Shown piece after piece: positions 7,958-16,828 of a stretch of DNA of 56,009 bases. Both the position numbers and the translations under genes were made by a program. Numbering within the stretch: the stretch's first letter is position 1; each line of letters begins with the position of its first letter. A model generated the notes under the pieces. It was given only the letters and a program-made list of their open reading frames with translations. It searched no databases and was not told the origin of the DNA. Origin of the DNA: CAG-826 sp964654155 (GTDB lineage Bacteria; Bacillota_I; Bacilli_A; RFN20; CAG-826); assembly GCA_964654155.1 (NCBI GenBank), contig CAZZGL010000003.1, positions 1-56,009 of the forward strand, written 5' to 3'.

Positions 7958-8653
7958 TTATAACTTATTTATTACTAAATATGCATTAACTCCATCTGCT
8001 TCTAATGTTAGTGTTCCTGTAACAGTTATTAATCCTAAAGCAATTGTATTATTTTCATTTAATGTTCTAATTGTTTTATAAGTTACTACATATTTATTAT
8101 CTTCTAATTTTGTATTAGTATTTGTTACATTAGTATCATTAATCAATAAACCCACAACTGCATCAACTGGAGCTTCCGCACTTACCATATATTCAATTTC
8201 ATAAACTCCTGTTTCTGTTATTGTTATAACGCTATCAGCAACAGTAATTCCATTACTTTCAATCAAAGTTAAAGGAATCGTTCCAGTCTCCGTTTGCGTT
8301 ACTGCAGTTTCATTTTGTAATGAAGCATAAAGAGCTTCTTTTATAGGAATAACAAAATCAAGAATGGCATTTGTTTCGGTCCCAACATTAGTAACTGAAG
8401 CTGTTTCTCCTGTTGTAACTGTTCCAATAGTAATTGTTGCCGCTTCTCCTGTTGCCCCTTGTGGAATAACAAAGTTTAAAATAGCATTTGTTGAAGTTCC
8501 AACATTTGTAACTGTCGCATCAGTACCTGCTTCTCCTGTTGTAACTGTTCCAATTGTTATTGTTCCTGCAGGACCAGTCGCACCTTGTGCTCCTGTAGGA
8601 CCTCTTAAAGCATAACAGCCATTTCCATTATAAATGCAATTACTGCAATTCAC
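7958..8653 (-). CDS. Collagen-like, BclA-type surface protein
   Basis: A 231-residue protein with three parts: a Cys-rich N-terminus (MNCSNCIYNGNGC), a short collagen-like stretch (GPTGAQGATGPAG) with two copies of a motif TITIGTVTTGE...TNVGT...AIL.FVIP, and a C-terminal beta-rich domain like the trimeric head of BclA-type exosporium proteins. No signal peptide is visible, as in exosporium proteins assembled from the mother cell. The GTG start is the only option because TAA lies just upstream in frame; GGGGAG is about 12 bases before it. The product is probably displayed on a spore or cell surface. Confidence 0.72.
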   Translation of the reverse strand: MNCSNCIYNGNGCYALRGPTGAQGATGPAGTITIGTVTTGEAGTDATVTNVGTSTNAILNFVIPQGATGEAATITIGTVTTGETASVTNVGTETNAILDFVIPIKEALYASLQNETAVTQTETGTIPLTLIESNGITVADSVITITETGVYEIEYMVSAEAPVDAVVGLLINDTNVTNTNTKLEDNKYVVTYKTIRTLNENNTIALGLITVTGTLTLEADGVNAYLVINKL

Positions 8654-8731
8654 TATTTATCAATCTCCCCTTCTAGTGACTACAATAAAATATGACTTTA
8701 TACTATTTTGTTTCATAAACTTTCAATAAAT

Positions 8732-8774
8732 AATTAAAAGAACTCATGATAATTATGCTTTTATCATAAGTTCT
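8732..8774 (-). terminator. Terminator of the MtaD-type deaminase gene
   Basis: Minus strand: a 14-bp stem AGAACTTATGATAA / TTATCATGAGTTCT with one G-U pair, loop AAGCATAA, followed by TTTTAATT. The T run is short, but the stem is long and sits directly after the gene. Confidence 0.65.
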
Positions 8775-8788
8775 ATTTTTAAATAGTA

Positions 8789-10078
8789 TTAATTACTATG
8801 TTTTACTTCATCTTTAATTCGATTAGTTATTTCTTGGCATTTCTTATATAACTCTTCAACATCTTCATTTATGAAGAATTTCCCATTCTCATAAAGAATT
8901 CTACCATCAACCATGGTCATAATAACATTTTGTTTAGAACCACTATAAACAATATTTTTAGCAATATTATTAATTGGTTGCATATTAGGAAGATGCAAAT
9001 CAATCATAATGATATCAGCAAGTTTATTCACATCCAAGACATCGGCATCATCTAATTTCATTGCCTTTGCTCCACCGACAGTGGCCATATGTAACACTTT
9101 TAATGAATCCATCGCACTAGCATCATTAGATAATAATTTTTGAAGTCCTGTAACTAAAAACATTTCTCTAAACATATCCAAGCAATTATTACTTGCCGGT
9201 CCATCAGTTCCAATTGCCAAATTTATATTATATTTAGTCATTTTCTCAATTGGCGCTATACCACTAGCAAGTTTTGTGTTTGATCCAGGACAAGTTATTA
9301 TCGAAACTTTTCTTTTTTCCATAATTGCTAAATCTTCATCATTAACAACAACACAGTGATAACAACCCCCACCATAATTAAATAAACCTAAATCATCAAA
9401 TAATTTTGTTGGAGTCTTTCCATATCTTTCTTTACATCCATCAACTTCAGAGATAGTTTCACTAGAATGTGTATATACCGGCTCTTTTAATTCATTAGCT
9501 AAACGAGATAATTCCTCTAAAATGGAATAGTCCGTTGTATATTCAGCATGAAATCCTAATCTATAAGTCACTCTAGAAGAAAGTTTATTTAAATTAACAA
9601 AATTATCTCTCATTATTTGAACTGATTCCGTAAAATTATTAACGCATCCTAAGATAACAGTTCTAAAGCCTGTATCAATTGCCGCTTTTGCAATCATCGC
9701 AGGTTGCATATACATATCAAAATTTGCGGTTATCCCACTTGTTAAATACTCAAGAATAGCTAATTTTGCTAATTCATAAATATCGTTAGGAGTTAATTTT
9801 TCTTCAGCAGGAAACACTTGGTCATATAACCAATCATGTAAAGAAAGATCATCAGCATAACTTCTTAAAAATGTCATTGCAGAATGAGTATGAGCATTTT
9901 TAAATCCTGGCATTAATAGATTACCTTTACAATCAATTACTCTATCAAAATTTTCATCGGTATCAATTGGTTCACCTACATAAGTAATACGATTATCACA
10001 AACATGCAATTCACCAAAATAAATATCCTCATTTTCTTTCATCGATAAAATTCTTGCATTTATAAATCTTATTTTCAT
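8789..10078 (-). CDS. mtaD: 5-methylthioadenosine/S-adenosylhomocysteine deaminase-type amidohydrolase
   Basis: Cytoplasmic metal-dependent hydrolase of the ATZ/TRZ family that deaminates methylthioadenosine or S-adenosylhomocysteine, recycling the products of methylation and polyamine synthesis. Seen: MPGFKNAHTHSAMTFLRS with the metal-binding HTH, a conserved HSSETISEVDGC region and GTDGPASNN with the metal-binding aspartate. Length 429 fits the family. The ATG is preceded by GAAAGGAAAG. It is downstream of pulA but separated by a strong terminator. Related guanine or chlorohydrolase-type enzymes share these motifs, so the exact substrate is less certain. Confidence 0.83.
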   Translation of the reverse strand: MKIRFINARILSMKENEDIYFGELHVCDNRITYVGEPIDTDENFDRVIDCKGNLLMPGFKNAHTHSAMTFLRSYADDLSLHDWLYDQVFPAEEKLTPNDIYELAKLAILEYLTSGITANFDMYMQPAMIAKAAIDTGFRTVILGCVNNFTESVQIMRDNFVNLNKLSSRVTYRLGFHAEYTTDYSILEELSRLANELKEPVYTHSSETISEVDGCKERYGKTPTKLFDDLGLFNYGGGCYHCVVVNDEDLAIMEKRKVSIITCPGSNTKLASGIAPIEKMTKYNINLAIGTDGPASNNCLDMFREMFLVTGLQKLLSNDASAMDSLKVLHMATVGGAKAMKLDDADVLDVNKLADIIMIDLHLPNMQPINNIAKNIVYSGSKQNVIMTMVDGRILYENGKFFINEDVEELYKKCQEITNRIKDEVKHSN

Positions 10079-10094
10079 ACTAACTTTCCTTTCT

Positions 10095-10148
10095 AAAAAA
10101 CATAATAGGGCGTTAATAAATAATTAAATTACTTAACAACCCTATTAT
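10095..10148 (-). terminator. Terminator of the pullulanase gene
   Basis: Minus strand: stem ATAATAGGG / CCCTATTAT extended inward by TTGTTAA / TTAACG, then GTTTTTT. It starts about 20 bases after the pulA stop and ends just upstream of the mtaD ribosome binding site. Confidence 0.8.
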
Positions 10149-10166
10149 AATTAATTTAATCTTTTT

Positions 10167-13019
10167 TTAGGCAATCGATTCTTTTTTTCTTATTAGAACT
10201 GAAGTAACTAAAGCAATAACACTAAAGAGCACAATAATATCTGTCGATGTTTTTGCACATCCTTTAGAAGAAGCTTTTTTAATTGAATTTGCATTAACTA
10301 ATACTACTGATTGATTAAACTTTAACTTAATACTTCCTGTTACAACTTCCGGATTTTTAGCAATACCATTTTCATTAAATACAACTTTCCATTTTCCTTC
10401 AGGAAGATCAAATGTAGCAACTTCCGCCACATTATGAATAATAATCATATCACCATAAGTATCATTATCATTTTGTATACGATAGATAATCGATGTTTTA
10501 TTGCTTGTATTATTATCATCAATAAAAGTTAGTTTTTCAGAGATTTCTTCTGCAGATGTTAACTTAAATGATTCATGTTCAGCACGGAATTTATATAAAT
10601 CTTTATAGTAATTAAAGACATCATTATTTTCCGCTTTCAAATTCCAACGAACTTTATTAACACTATCTGGTGAACAATATGAATTATTATCATAAATTGT
10701 GCCAGAGCCAATTCCTTCTGCCTTTGGTTTAGAACGTAAGAATTCTTGACCTTCTTGAATAAATGGAATACCTTCTGAGAAGAAAACGATTGTATCTGCT
10801 TGCTTATTCATCATTCTAACTATTTCCCATTTTTCATCATACTTCCAAGAATTAGCATTTGTAGATAATCTTAATTTATCCCATAAAGTATTATTATCGT
10901 GACAGGAAACATAATTTATTGTTTGTGAAGCATCGTAAACATAATTAGATGCGGTCGCAAATCCTCGTTCAGTACCACCTGTAATTCCAAATTTAATGCC
11001 TCTATAGTAAGCATCGCTTTTAAAACTGATGCCATCAGCTTGAACGAATCCTGGAGTACTTGGTGAAGGAACTCTTCCAACAATACCATCACGTGTGTCA
11101 TCGTTAAAATAGCCTACACCACCTGTAATATTATCATTTTCATCTTTACTAACAATATACTTAACTGTGGCTTTATTTGTACCTTCTCCATCGGCTAAAG
11201 CGCTTGTTCCACCTGTCCAAGGTTCACCATAAACAAGAGTTAATGGATCGATTTCTCTTAATTGATCGTAAACCATTTGCATTGTTGTTTTATCAATCAA
11301 TTCCATTAAATCAAAACGATAACCAGACAAATTATATTCTGTATACAAGAATTCAGTTGAATCCAAAATAAACTTTCTTACCATCGGTCTTTCAGAAGCG
11401 ATTTCATTACCACATCCAGAACCATTAGAAAATCCACCATCAGATGTCATACGATGATAATATCCTGGAACAATAAATTGGAAATTTGAATTTGATGAAC
11501 GAGCTGTATGATTATAAACAACATCCATGTTAACTCTAATTCCTGCTTCAGTAAGCGCCATCATCATTTGTTTAAATTCCTTAATTCTAACAAATCCATC
11601 AAAAGGATTTGAAGAATATGAGCCTTCTAAACAATTGTAATTAAGTGGATCATATCCCCAGTTATAAGATGGTTCATCAACCGATTCATCAACAGTTGCT
11701 TGATCATAAAATGGCATAATTTGAATATTTGTAACACCTAATTCTTTTAAATGATCTAAACCCGTAGAATACTTAACACCATCTTCTTCATAATAAGTAC
11801 CACTTTCAGATAATCCTAAGAATTTGCCACTATTAGCAGGGGTTCCACCCCAAGTTTCATCTTTAGTATAATCTCTAACATGCAATTCATAAATATTGGC
11901 ATCAGAGCGTTTACTTATACTATCTGCGCGTTTTCCATATTCCCATCCTTCTGGATTGATTCGTTCAAAATCAACTATCATCCCTCTTATACCGTTAACA
12001 CCACACGCCTTTGCATATGGATCAATAGTCTCATTTGTACCAGCTGAGTTAGTTACAGTATAAGTATAGTATTTACCATGATAATCAGCATTTGCTTCAT
12101 AATACCAAACACCTTTATCACCTTTATTCATTTCAACACTTTTAATAATTTCATCACTTCCCCCATTATATGAAGAAGGAGTTCCAGAATTATATATATT
12201 TAAAACTACTTTTGTGGAGGTTGGAGCCCATAATTTAAATGTTGTTTTAGAATCATCTTCACTAACGATTGCCCCTAAATCATCACCTTCATAAGTAAAT
12301 GCATTTTTAAATTCTTCAGTATCATATAATCCAGCAGTTCCAATTGTGGCAACATAAGTTTCATTATTAATTGTCACTTCAAATTGCAATAACTTAGTTA
12401 AATCAACATTATCTTGTAAAGTTACAATAATTTCTTCATTACTCTTATTAACACTAAAATCAGTAATCGTTTTTTCTTTATCATCTTCTAATACTTTAAT
12501 GTTATCTTTAGTGAATGTTACATTACCTAAGAATACTTTTGCTTTTACTTTATTACTTGAAATCATATTTGCATTGCTAATTTGACCCGCTTTCGGAGCC
12601 ACAGTCAATGCCTCATTTGCCCCATCGATTAAATAAGCATGAAATATTCCTTCTGGGCTTGTTTCAGGGACACTAACAATAATATCACCTGATTGTTTAC
12701 TCCAATCTGGAAGTCGATAAATTAAGCCTACTTCTGTCGATTTAATATTATTACTTGTAAGACTTGTTAGCAAAATAGGATCTGTATAGCCTCCAAATTC
12801 ATCTGTATTAACAAATGATTTGGCTTGGCCATTTCCATTAGGAGTTTTACTCCAAATCCATAAATCCCATTTGCTATAATCACCATCAGATCGATGATAG
12901 TGAACTTGAATAGAGTGTGTTTCTTGTTCTAGCGCACTTGCATTAACAACTCCAACATTATGTGTGAGGGCACAAAATACAAACGCCAAAGAAACAAAGA
13001 AAATATTTTTCTTTTTCAT
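10167..13019 (-). CDS. pulA: Cell-surface type I pullulanase (GH13)
   Basis: Secreted 950-residue alpha-1,6-glucosidase that debranches pullulan or starch. Order: signal peptide, pullulanase-associated carbohydrate-binding domain (IQVHYHRSDGDYSKWDLWIW), a linker domain, CBM48 (TFKLWAPTSTKVVLNIY), the GH13 catalytic domain from about residue 370 and a C-terminal beta domain. Catalytic motifs are present: YNWGYDP, DVVYNHTA, GYRFDLM (nucleophile Asp), VYGEPW (acid Glu) and SCHDN. The C-terminus has a Gly-Cys stretch, one hydrophobic helix and RKKE, so the enzyme is held at the membrane; there is no LPXTG motif. A good AAAGGAAAGGAAA site precedes the ATG. The glycan-binding lipoprotein at 37.1 kb may assist it. 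Confidence 0.95.
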   Translation of the reverse strand: MKKKNIFFVSLAFVFCALTHNVGVVNASALEQETHSIQVHYHRSDGDYSKWDLWIWSKTPNGNGQAKSFVNTDEFGGYTDPILLTSLTSNNIKSTEVGLIYRLPDWSKQSGDIIVSVPETSPEGIFHAYLIDGANEALTVAPKAGQISNANMISSNKVKAKVFLGNVTFTKDNIKVLEDDKEKTITDFSVNKSNEEIIVTLQDNVDLTKLLQFEVTINNETYVATIGTAGLYDTEEFKNAFTYEGDDLGAIVSEDDSKTTFKLWAPTSTKVVLNIYNSGTPSSYNGGSDEIIKSVEMNKGDKGVWYYEANADYHGKYYTYTVTNSAGTNETIDPYAKACGVNGIRGMIVDFERINPEGWEYGKRADSISKRSDANIYELHVRDYTKDETWGGTPANSGKFLGLSESGTYYEEDGVKYSTGLDHLKELGVTNIQIMPFYDQATVDESVDEPSYNWGYDPLNYNCLEGSYSSNPFDGFVRIKEFKQMMMALTEAGIRVNMDVVYNHTARSSNSNFQFIVPGYYHRMTSDGGFSNGSGCGNEIASERPMVRKFILDSTEFLYTEYNLSGYRFDLMELIDKTTMQMVYDQLREIDPLTLVYGEPWTGGTSALADGEGTNKATVKYIVSKDENDNITGGVGYFNDDTRDGIVGRVPSPSTPGFVQADGISFKSDAYYRGIKFGITGGTERGFATASNYVYDASQTINYVSCHDNNTLWDKLRLSTNANSWKYDEKWEIVRMMNKQADTIVFFSEGIPFIQEGQEFLRSKPKAEGIGSGTIYDNNSYCSPDSVNKVRWNLKAENNDVFNYYKDLYKFRAEHESFKLTSAEEISEKLTFIDDNNTSNKTSIIYRIQNDNDTYGDMIIIHNVAEVATFDLPEGKWKVVFNENGIAKNPEVVTGSIKLKFNQSVVLVNANSIKKASSKGCAKTSTDIIVLFSVIALVTSVLIRKKESIA

Positions 13020-13261
13020 TTAAAAATTTCCTTTCCTTTTGATATTTTTATTTTATCAAAACTATTATCAAAATAAAAGCAATTACATTATTTTATATTT
13101 TCTTTTTTTTGATAAAAAATAAGCAAAAAAAGTAGAAAATATATTTTATTATAAATGAAATAAAATCCTATAAATTTTATGAAACAATTATGTATTTTAT
13201 CAATTTTCTATTTATAGTACTTCTATATTTTTCTTTCTTGATTAATTTACAATTCTATCAT

Positions 13262-14719
13262 TTAAAGAAAACTATAGATCCTCACAATATTTGACTTTTT
13301 TCCAGAATCTTTTTTCTTTATCAATCCTTTTTCAAGCAATGATTTTAAAATAGTATTGCATTTTGTTTTACTACAAGAAAGATATTGTTCTAATTCATAC
13401 CTAAATATTTCTTTTTTTATTCTTATAAACTTTAAAGATTTCTCTTCATCTGATGACAAATTAGTTTCATCATCATGGGTTTCTATAGTCGTTTTTTTAT
13501 CTAAAAAAATAGTTAAATTTTGTTCTATCTGGATTAAAGCTTTCCTAAATTATTGGTTTGCAATATCCAAATGTTTTTATTGCGTGCAATATTGTTTGCA
13601 TTCCAGTGCCCGCTCTTTCACCAATTTTAATCAAACTAAATATTTTTAAAATTGTCTCATTTCTAGGATCGGTATTACCACCAGCAAACGCTTCTTCAAC
13701 ACTCATTCTCATACTACCAGGATTAGAAAACTCTATTCTATTTTTATACTTTTTAATTACAATCCCTCTTACACCATAATAATCAGCATTTGATAATGTA
13801 TTGCATAAAGCCTCTCTTAAAGCTCTATGCATTGAGGTATCATCTACTCTTTGAACACCTTCTAATTTAAAAGGAATAAATAAATCTTGAACTAATTTAT
13901 TATATACCTTAAAAAAGAAATCAAAAACATTCCCTCTCCAGTCACCAGATGAAGATTGTATTCTATCTATCCATCTTATTTCCGGTGTCTCTTCTCTATG
14001 ATCTTGATAATCTAAAAAATAATGACTAAATTCATCATTAATTCGATATTCCTTGCCAAACATTAATAATCCGGCTCTTGTAAGATGTAATTGTCCATCC
14101 AAACCTTTTTTGGCAATTCCTAAATTAAGATAAAACTGATCATCTGACATAGTTAAAAAAATATGACTTGGATTTGATGCTTTTAACATTTGTTTATAAC
14201 TCAAAATAGATTCTAATTTAAATCGTCCAATGAAAAATCTTCTAAGCATGTATTGTCAGTACTTTGATTACTTGAATCTTTAATCATCAAATCAATCTCA
14301 AATTTTGTACAATGATAATTCCCTTCATGATTTCTTCTATATGTTCCATTATATAAATTATTGTTAATATAAACAGGTCTTTCAAACCTAATTTGCTCTT
14401 CTTATTTTTATTAAAACAAAATCCCCTTGATATTTATCAATAAAAACATCCTTATCAACTAATATATTAATGCTTACCTTTTGAGTATTATTAATAACAT
14501 TCCAAAAGCACTTTTGCAATTCAATTACTTCACTTTCTGTAAGATTTGCAGATTCAAAACATTACTTTTTAATTCATCAATTCCTAAAACAATAGTGCCT
14601 CCATTCGTATTTGCAAATGCACTATAACTTTCCCATAGTGAGTTAGGTAATCCACCTTTTGCTTTTTTAAATTCAACCAAATTGTTTGCTTTTAATTCTA
14701 TAATATCCTTTTCAAGCAT
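13262..14719 (-). pseudogene. Decayed AlbA/RecG-like ATP-binding transcriptional regulator
   Basis: Pieces of one protein lie in order on the minus strand in different frames: an AlbA_2/Schlafen-like N-terminus (EFKKAKGGLPNSLWESYSAF, NTNGGTIVLGIDE) ending near 14550; a segment NLTESEVIEL...NNTQKVSINILV; a segment RPVYINNNLYNGTYRRNHEG; the HATPase_c_4 domain (ALREALCNTLSNADY, IEFSNPGSMR, GERAGTGMQTI) at 13545-14220; and a winged-helix tail at 13262-13459. The frame changes at least five times, so no full product is made. This is a relic of a DNA-binding regulator often found in accessory regions. The winged-helix part could still be translated from an internal start, but nothing supports that. 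Confidence 0.88.
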
Positions 14720-14818
14720 ATTATCATTCCCTTTACAAAACGATTATATCAAGATAAATATACTTTTTAAGCTTAATTTGTTCGAACGCGGTCGAAAGTG
14801 TGCAAATGATTTATATGT

Positions 14819-15301
14819 TTATAATTCAGCTTTTTTTAACATAACTATCGAATAAGCTTCAATTGCTTCTTTTCTTCCAACTGCATCCATTTTTTCATTA
14901 GTTCCCGCTTTTAAAGAAATATTTTTAACATCTGTTTCAAGAAGAAAAGCAACTCTTTCTTTCATTTTTTCTATATAAGGAGCTAAATAAGGCACTTCTG
15001 CAGATATAAAAACATCAATATTGTTAATAATGTAACCTTGTTCTTTCATCATTTTTACAATTTCTATTATAAAATAAGAAGATTCTTTATTTTTAAATTC
15101 TTCATTTGTAGAAGGAAAATACTTTCCTAAATCCCCTAAAGCTAAAGCGCCAAGAATTGATTCGCCAATTGCGTGTAGAGCAACATCAGCGTCACTATGT
15201 CCATCTAATCCAAGTTCATAAGGAATTTCTATTCCACATAAAACTAATTTTCTACCTTTTATTAAAGGATGTATATCTTTTGAAAATCCTACTCTATACA
15301 T
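14819..15301 (-). CDS. ispF: 2-C-methyl-D-erythritol 2,4-cyclodiphosphate synthase
   Basis: Cytoplasmic enzyme of the MEP isoprenoid pathway, which makes the cyclic diphosphate with release of CMP. Seen: the zinc-binding DGHSDADVALHAIGESILGA near residues 34-53, LGDLGKYFP, and the late TNEKMDAVGRKE motif, with Gly-Thr-Asn in place of the more usual Thr-Thr-Thr. Length 160 is normal. It follows ychF by nine bases and is likely co-transcribed. No other MEP genes are in the window. Confidence 0.95.
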   Translation of the reverse strand: MYRVGFSKDIHPLIKGRKLVLCGIEIPYELGLDGHSDADVALHAIGESILGALALGDLGKYFPSTNEEFKNKESSYFIIEIVKMMKEQGYIINNIDVFISAEVPYLAPYIEKMKERVAFLLETDVKNISLKAGTNEKMDAVGRKEAIEAYSIVMLKKAEL

Positions 15302-15310
15302 ATTAATTAC

Positions 15311-16417
15311 CTAAACATTAAATCTAAAATGCATGATGTCGCCATCTTTAGCAACATACTCTTTTCCTTCAATACGAAGTTTTCCCGCTTCTTTGACCGC
15401 GGTCTCTGTTTTTAATTCAATAATATCATCATAATGATAAACTTCTGCTTTTATAAATCCTCTTTCAAAATCAGTATGTATAACCCCAGCACATTGAGGC
15501 GCTAACATACCAGTTTTAAATGTCCAAGCCCGGCACTCATCTTCACCGACTGTAAAAAATGTTGATAACCCTAACAAATGATAAGCACTTTGAATAACTA
15601 AATCTAAGCCAGATTCCTTTGCCCCAATTGCTTCTAAATACTCTTTCTTCTCTTCTAGTGGTAAACTTGAAAGTTGGAATTCAGTTTCACAAGATACTGG
15701 GATAGCAATCGCCTCTTCATTTGAAGCAATTTCTTTAACTTTCATAAAATATTGGCAATTATCAGGATTTGATAAATCTTCTTCTGAAACATTAGCGACA
15801 TAAATAACCGGTTTTAATGTTAAAAGGAAGAAATTCTTTTTTGCATATTGTAAATCTTCTTTACTAAGTTTTACCGATCTTGCAGATAGTCCTTTTTCAA
15901 GCGCGGATTTAATTTCATGAAGAAGAGTTGTTTCATAAACAGATTCTTTATCTTTAGAAACTCGCGCTTTTGTTTCAACTTTACCTAATCTTTTATTAAC
16001 AGATTCTAAATCCGCTAAAACGAGTTCCAAATTTATTATTTCAATATCACGAACAGGATCGACACTATTTTCAACATGAATAACTTCACTATTATCAAAA
16101 CATCTAACAACATGTACAATTGCGTCACATTCTCTAATATTGGCTAAGAATTGATTACCTAATCCTTCACCTTTACTTGCACCCTTGACAAGTCCTGCAA
16201 TATCATAAAATTCAAAAGTAGTATAAATAGTTTTTTTAGGATTAAACATTTTACTTAAGACATCTAATCGTGAATCAGGTACTGCAACAATACCGGTATT
16301 CGGCTTAATTGTGGCAAATGGATAATTCGCGGCTTCAACATTTGAATTAGTAATTGCATTAAACAAAGTTGATTTACCGACATTTGGTAATCCGACAATT
16401 CCTGCTTTATATGACAT
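15311..16417 (-). CDS. ychF: Redox-regulated ATPase YchF (OLA1 family)
   Basis: Conserved P-loop protein of the Obg group that binds ATP rather than GTP and associates with ribosomes. Seen: GLPNVGKSTLFNAIT at the N-terminus, YDIAGLVKGASKGEGLGNQF as the switch region, YVANVSEED in place of the GTP-specific NKxD, and a C-terminal TGS domain ending in GDIMHFRFNV. Length 368 is normal. An AAAGGA site lies about 11 bases before the ATG. Confidence 0.96.
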   Translation of the reverse strand: MSYKAGIVGLPNVGKSTLFNAITNSNVEAANYPFATIKPNTGIVAVPDSRLDVLSKMFNPKKTIYTTFEFYDIAGLVKGASKGEGLGNQFLANIRECDAIVHVVRCFDNSEVIHVENSVDPVRDIEIINLELVLADLESVNKRLGKVETKARVSKDKESVYETTLLHEIKSALEKGLSARSVKLSKEDLQYAKKNFFLLTLKPVIYVANVSEEDLSNPDNCQYFMKVKEIASNEEAIAIPVSCETEFQLSSLPLEEKKEYLEAIGAKESGLDLVIQSAYHLLGLSTFFTVGEDECRAWTFKTGMLAPQCAGVIHTDFERGFIKAEVYHYDDIIELKTETAVKEAGKLRIEGKEYVAKDGDIMHFRFNV

Positions 16418-16471
16418 AATATATACACATCCTTTAACAACAATGAATAGTATAGCTTATTTTAACAAAAT

Positions 16472-16492
16472 AAAAAAGCCGTAAAAACGACT
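16472..16492 (-). terminator. Terminator of the cold-shock gene
   Basis: Minus strand: stem AGTCGT / ACGGCT (one G-U pair) with a TTTT loop and six T after it, about 30 bases beyond the stop codon. Confidence 0.75.
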
Positions 16493-16521
16493 TTCTTTGG
16501 TTCTTTATGCATTTAATTCTT

Positions 16522-16719
16522 TTAAATCTTACGAATGTTTGTCGCTCTTGGACCACGTTCTGATTCTTCGACATCGAATTCAACTGCTTCGCCTTGTTCT
16601 GCGGTCTTAAATCCTTCTGCAACGATTGAAGACCAATGGAAGAAAACGTCTTTTCCTTCTTCAGTACGAATGAATCCGAATCCTTTTTCAGAATTAAACA
16701 TTTTAACTGTACCCTTCAT
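16522..16719 (-). CDS. cspA: Cold-shock domain RNA chaperone
   Basis: Single 65-residue cold-shock domain that binds single-stranded RNA or DNA and melts RNA secondary structure. RNP1 (EKGFGFI) and RNP2 (DVFFHW) are both present, and the product ends with the usual RGPRATNI region. The ribosome binding site is weak (GGGTTGG close to the ATG), which may leave room for control through mRNA structure. It has its own terminator. Confidence 0.95.
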   Translation of the reverse strand: MKGTVKMFNSEKGFGFIRTEEGKDVFFHWSSIVAEGFKTAEQGEAVEFDVEESERGPRATNIRKI

Positions 16720-16828
16720 AAACCAACCCGAAAACCTTTCTCAAATTATAAGAGTCATCTCTAAATTTGTAACTAAATATTAACATATCAAATATTAAAT
16801 TTCTATATATTTTATTAAAAAATCAATT

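Noticed and set aside
8364..8615. Long plus-strand frame opposite the collagen-like gene
   Set aside because: It is the mirror of the repeat-rich coding strand, is made of low-complexity Val/Pro/Ala, and has no ribosome binding site.
13262..14719. Programmed frameshifting in the AlbA/RecG-like gene
   Set aside because: There are at least five frame changes and none sits at a clear slippery heptamer, so decay is the simpler reading.
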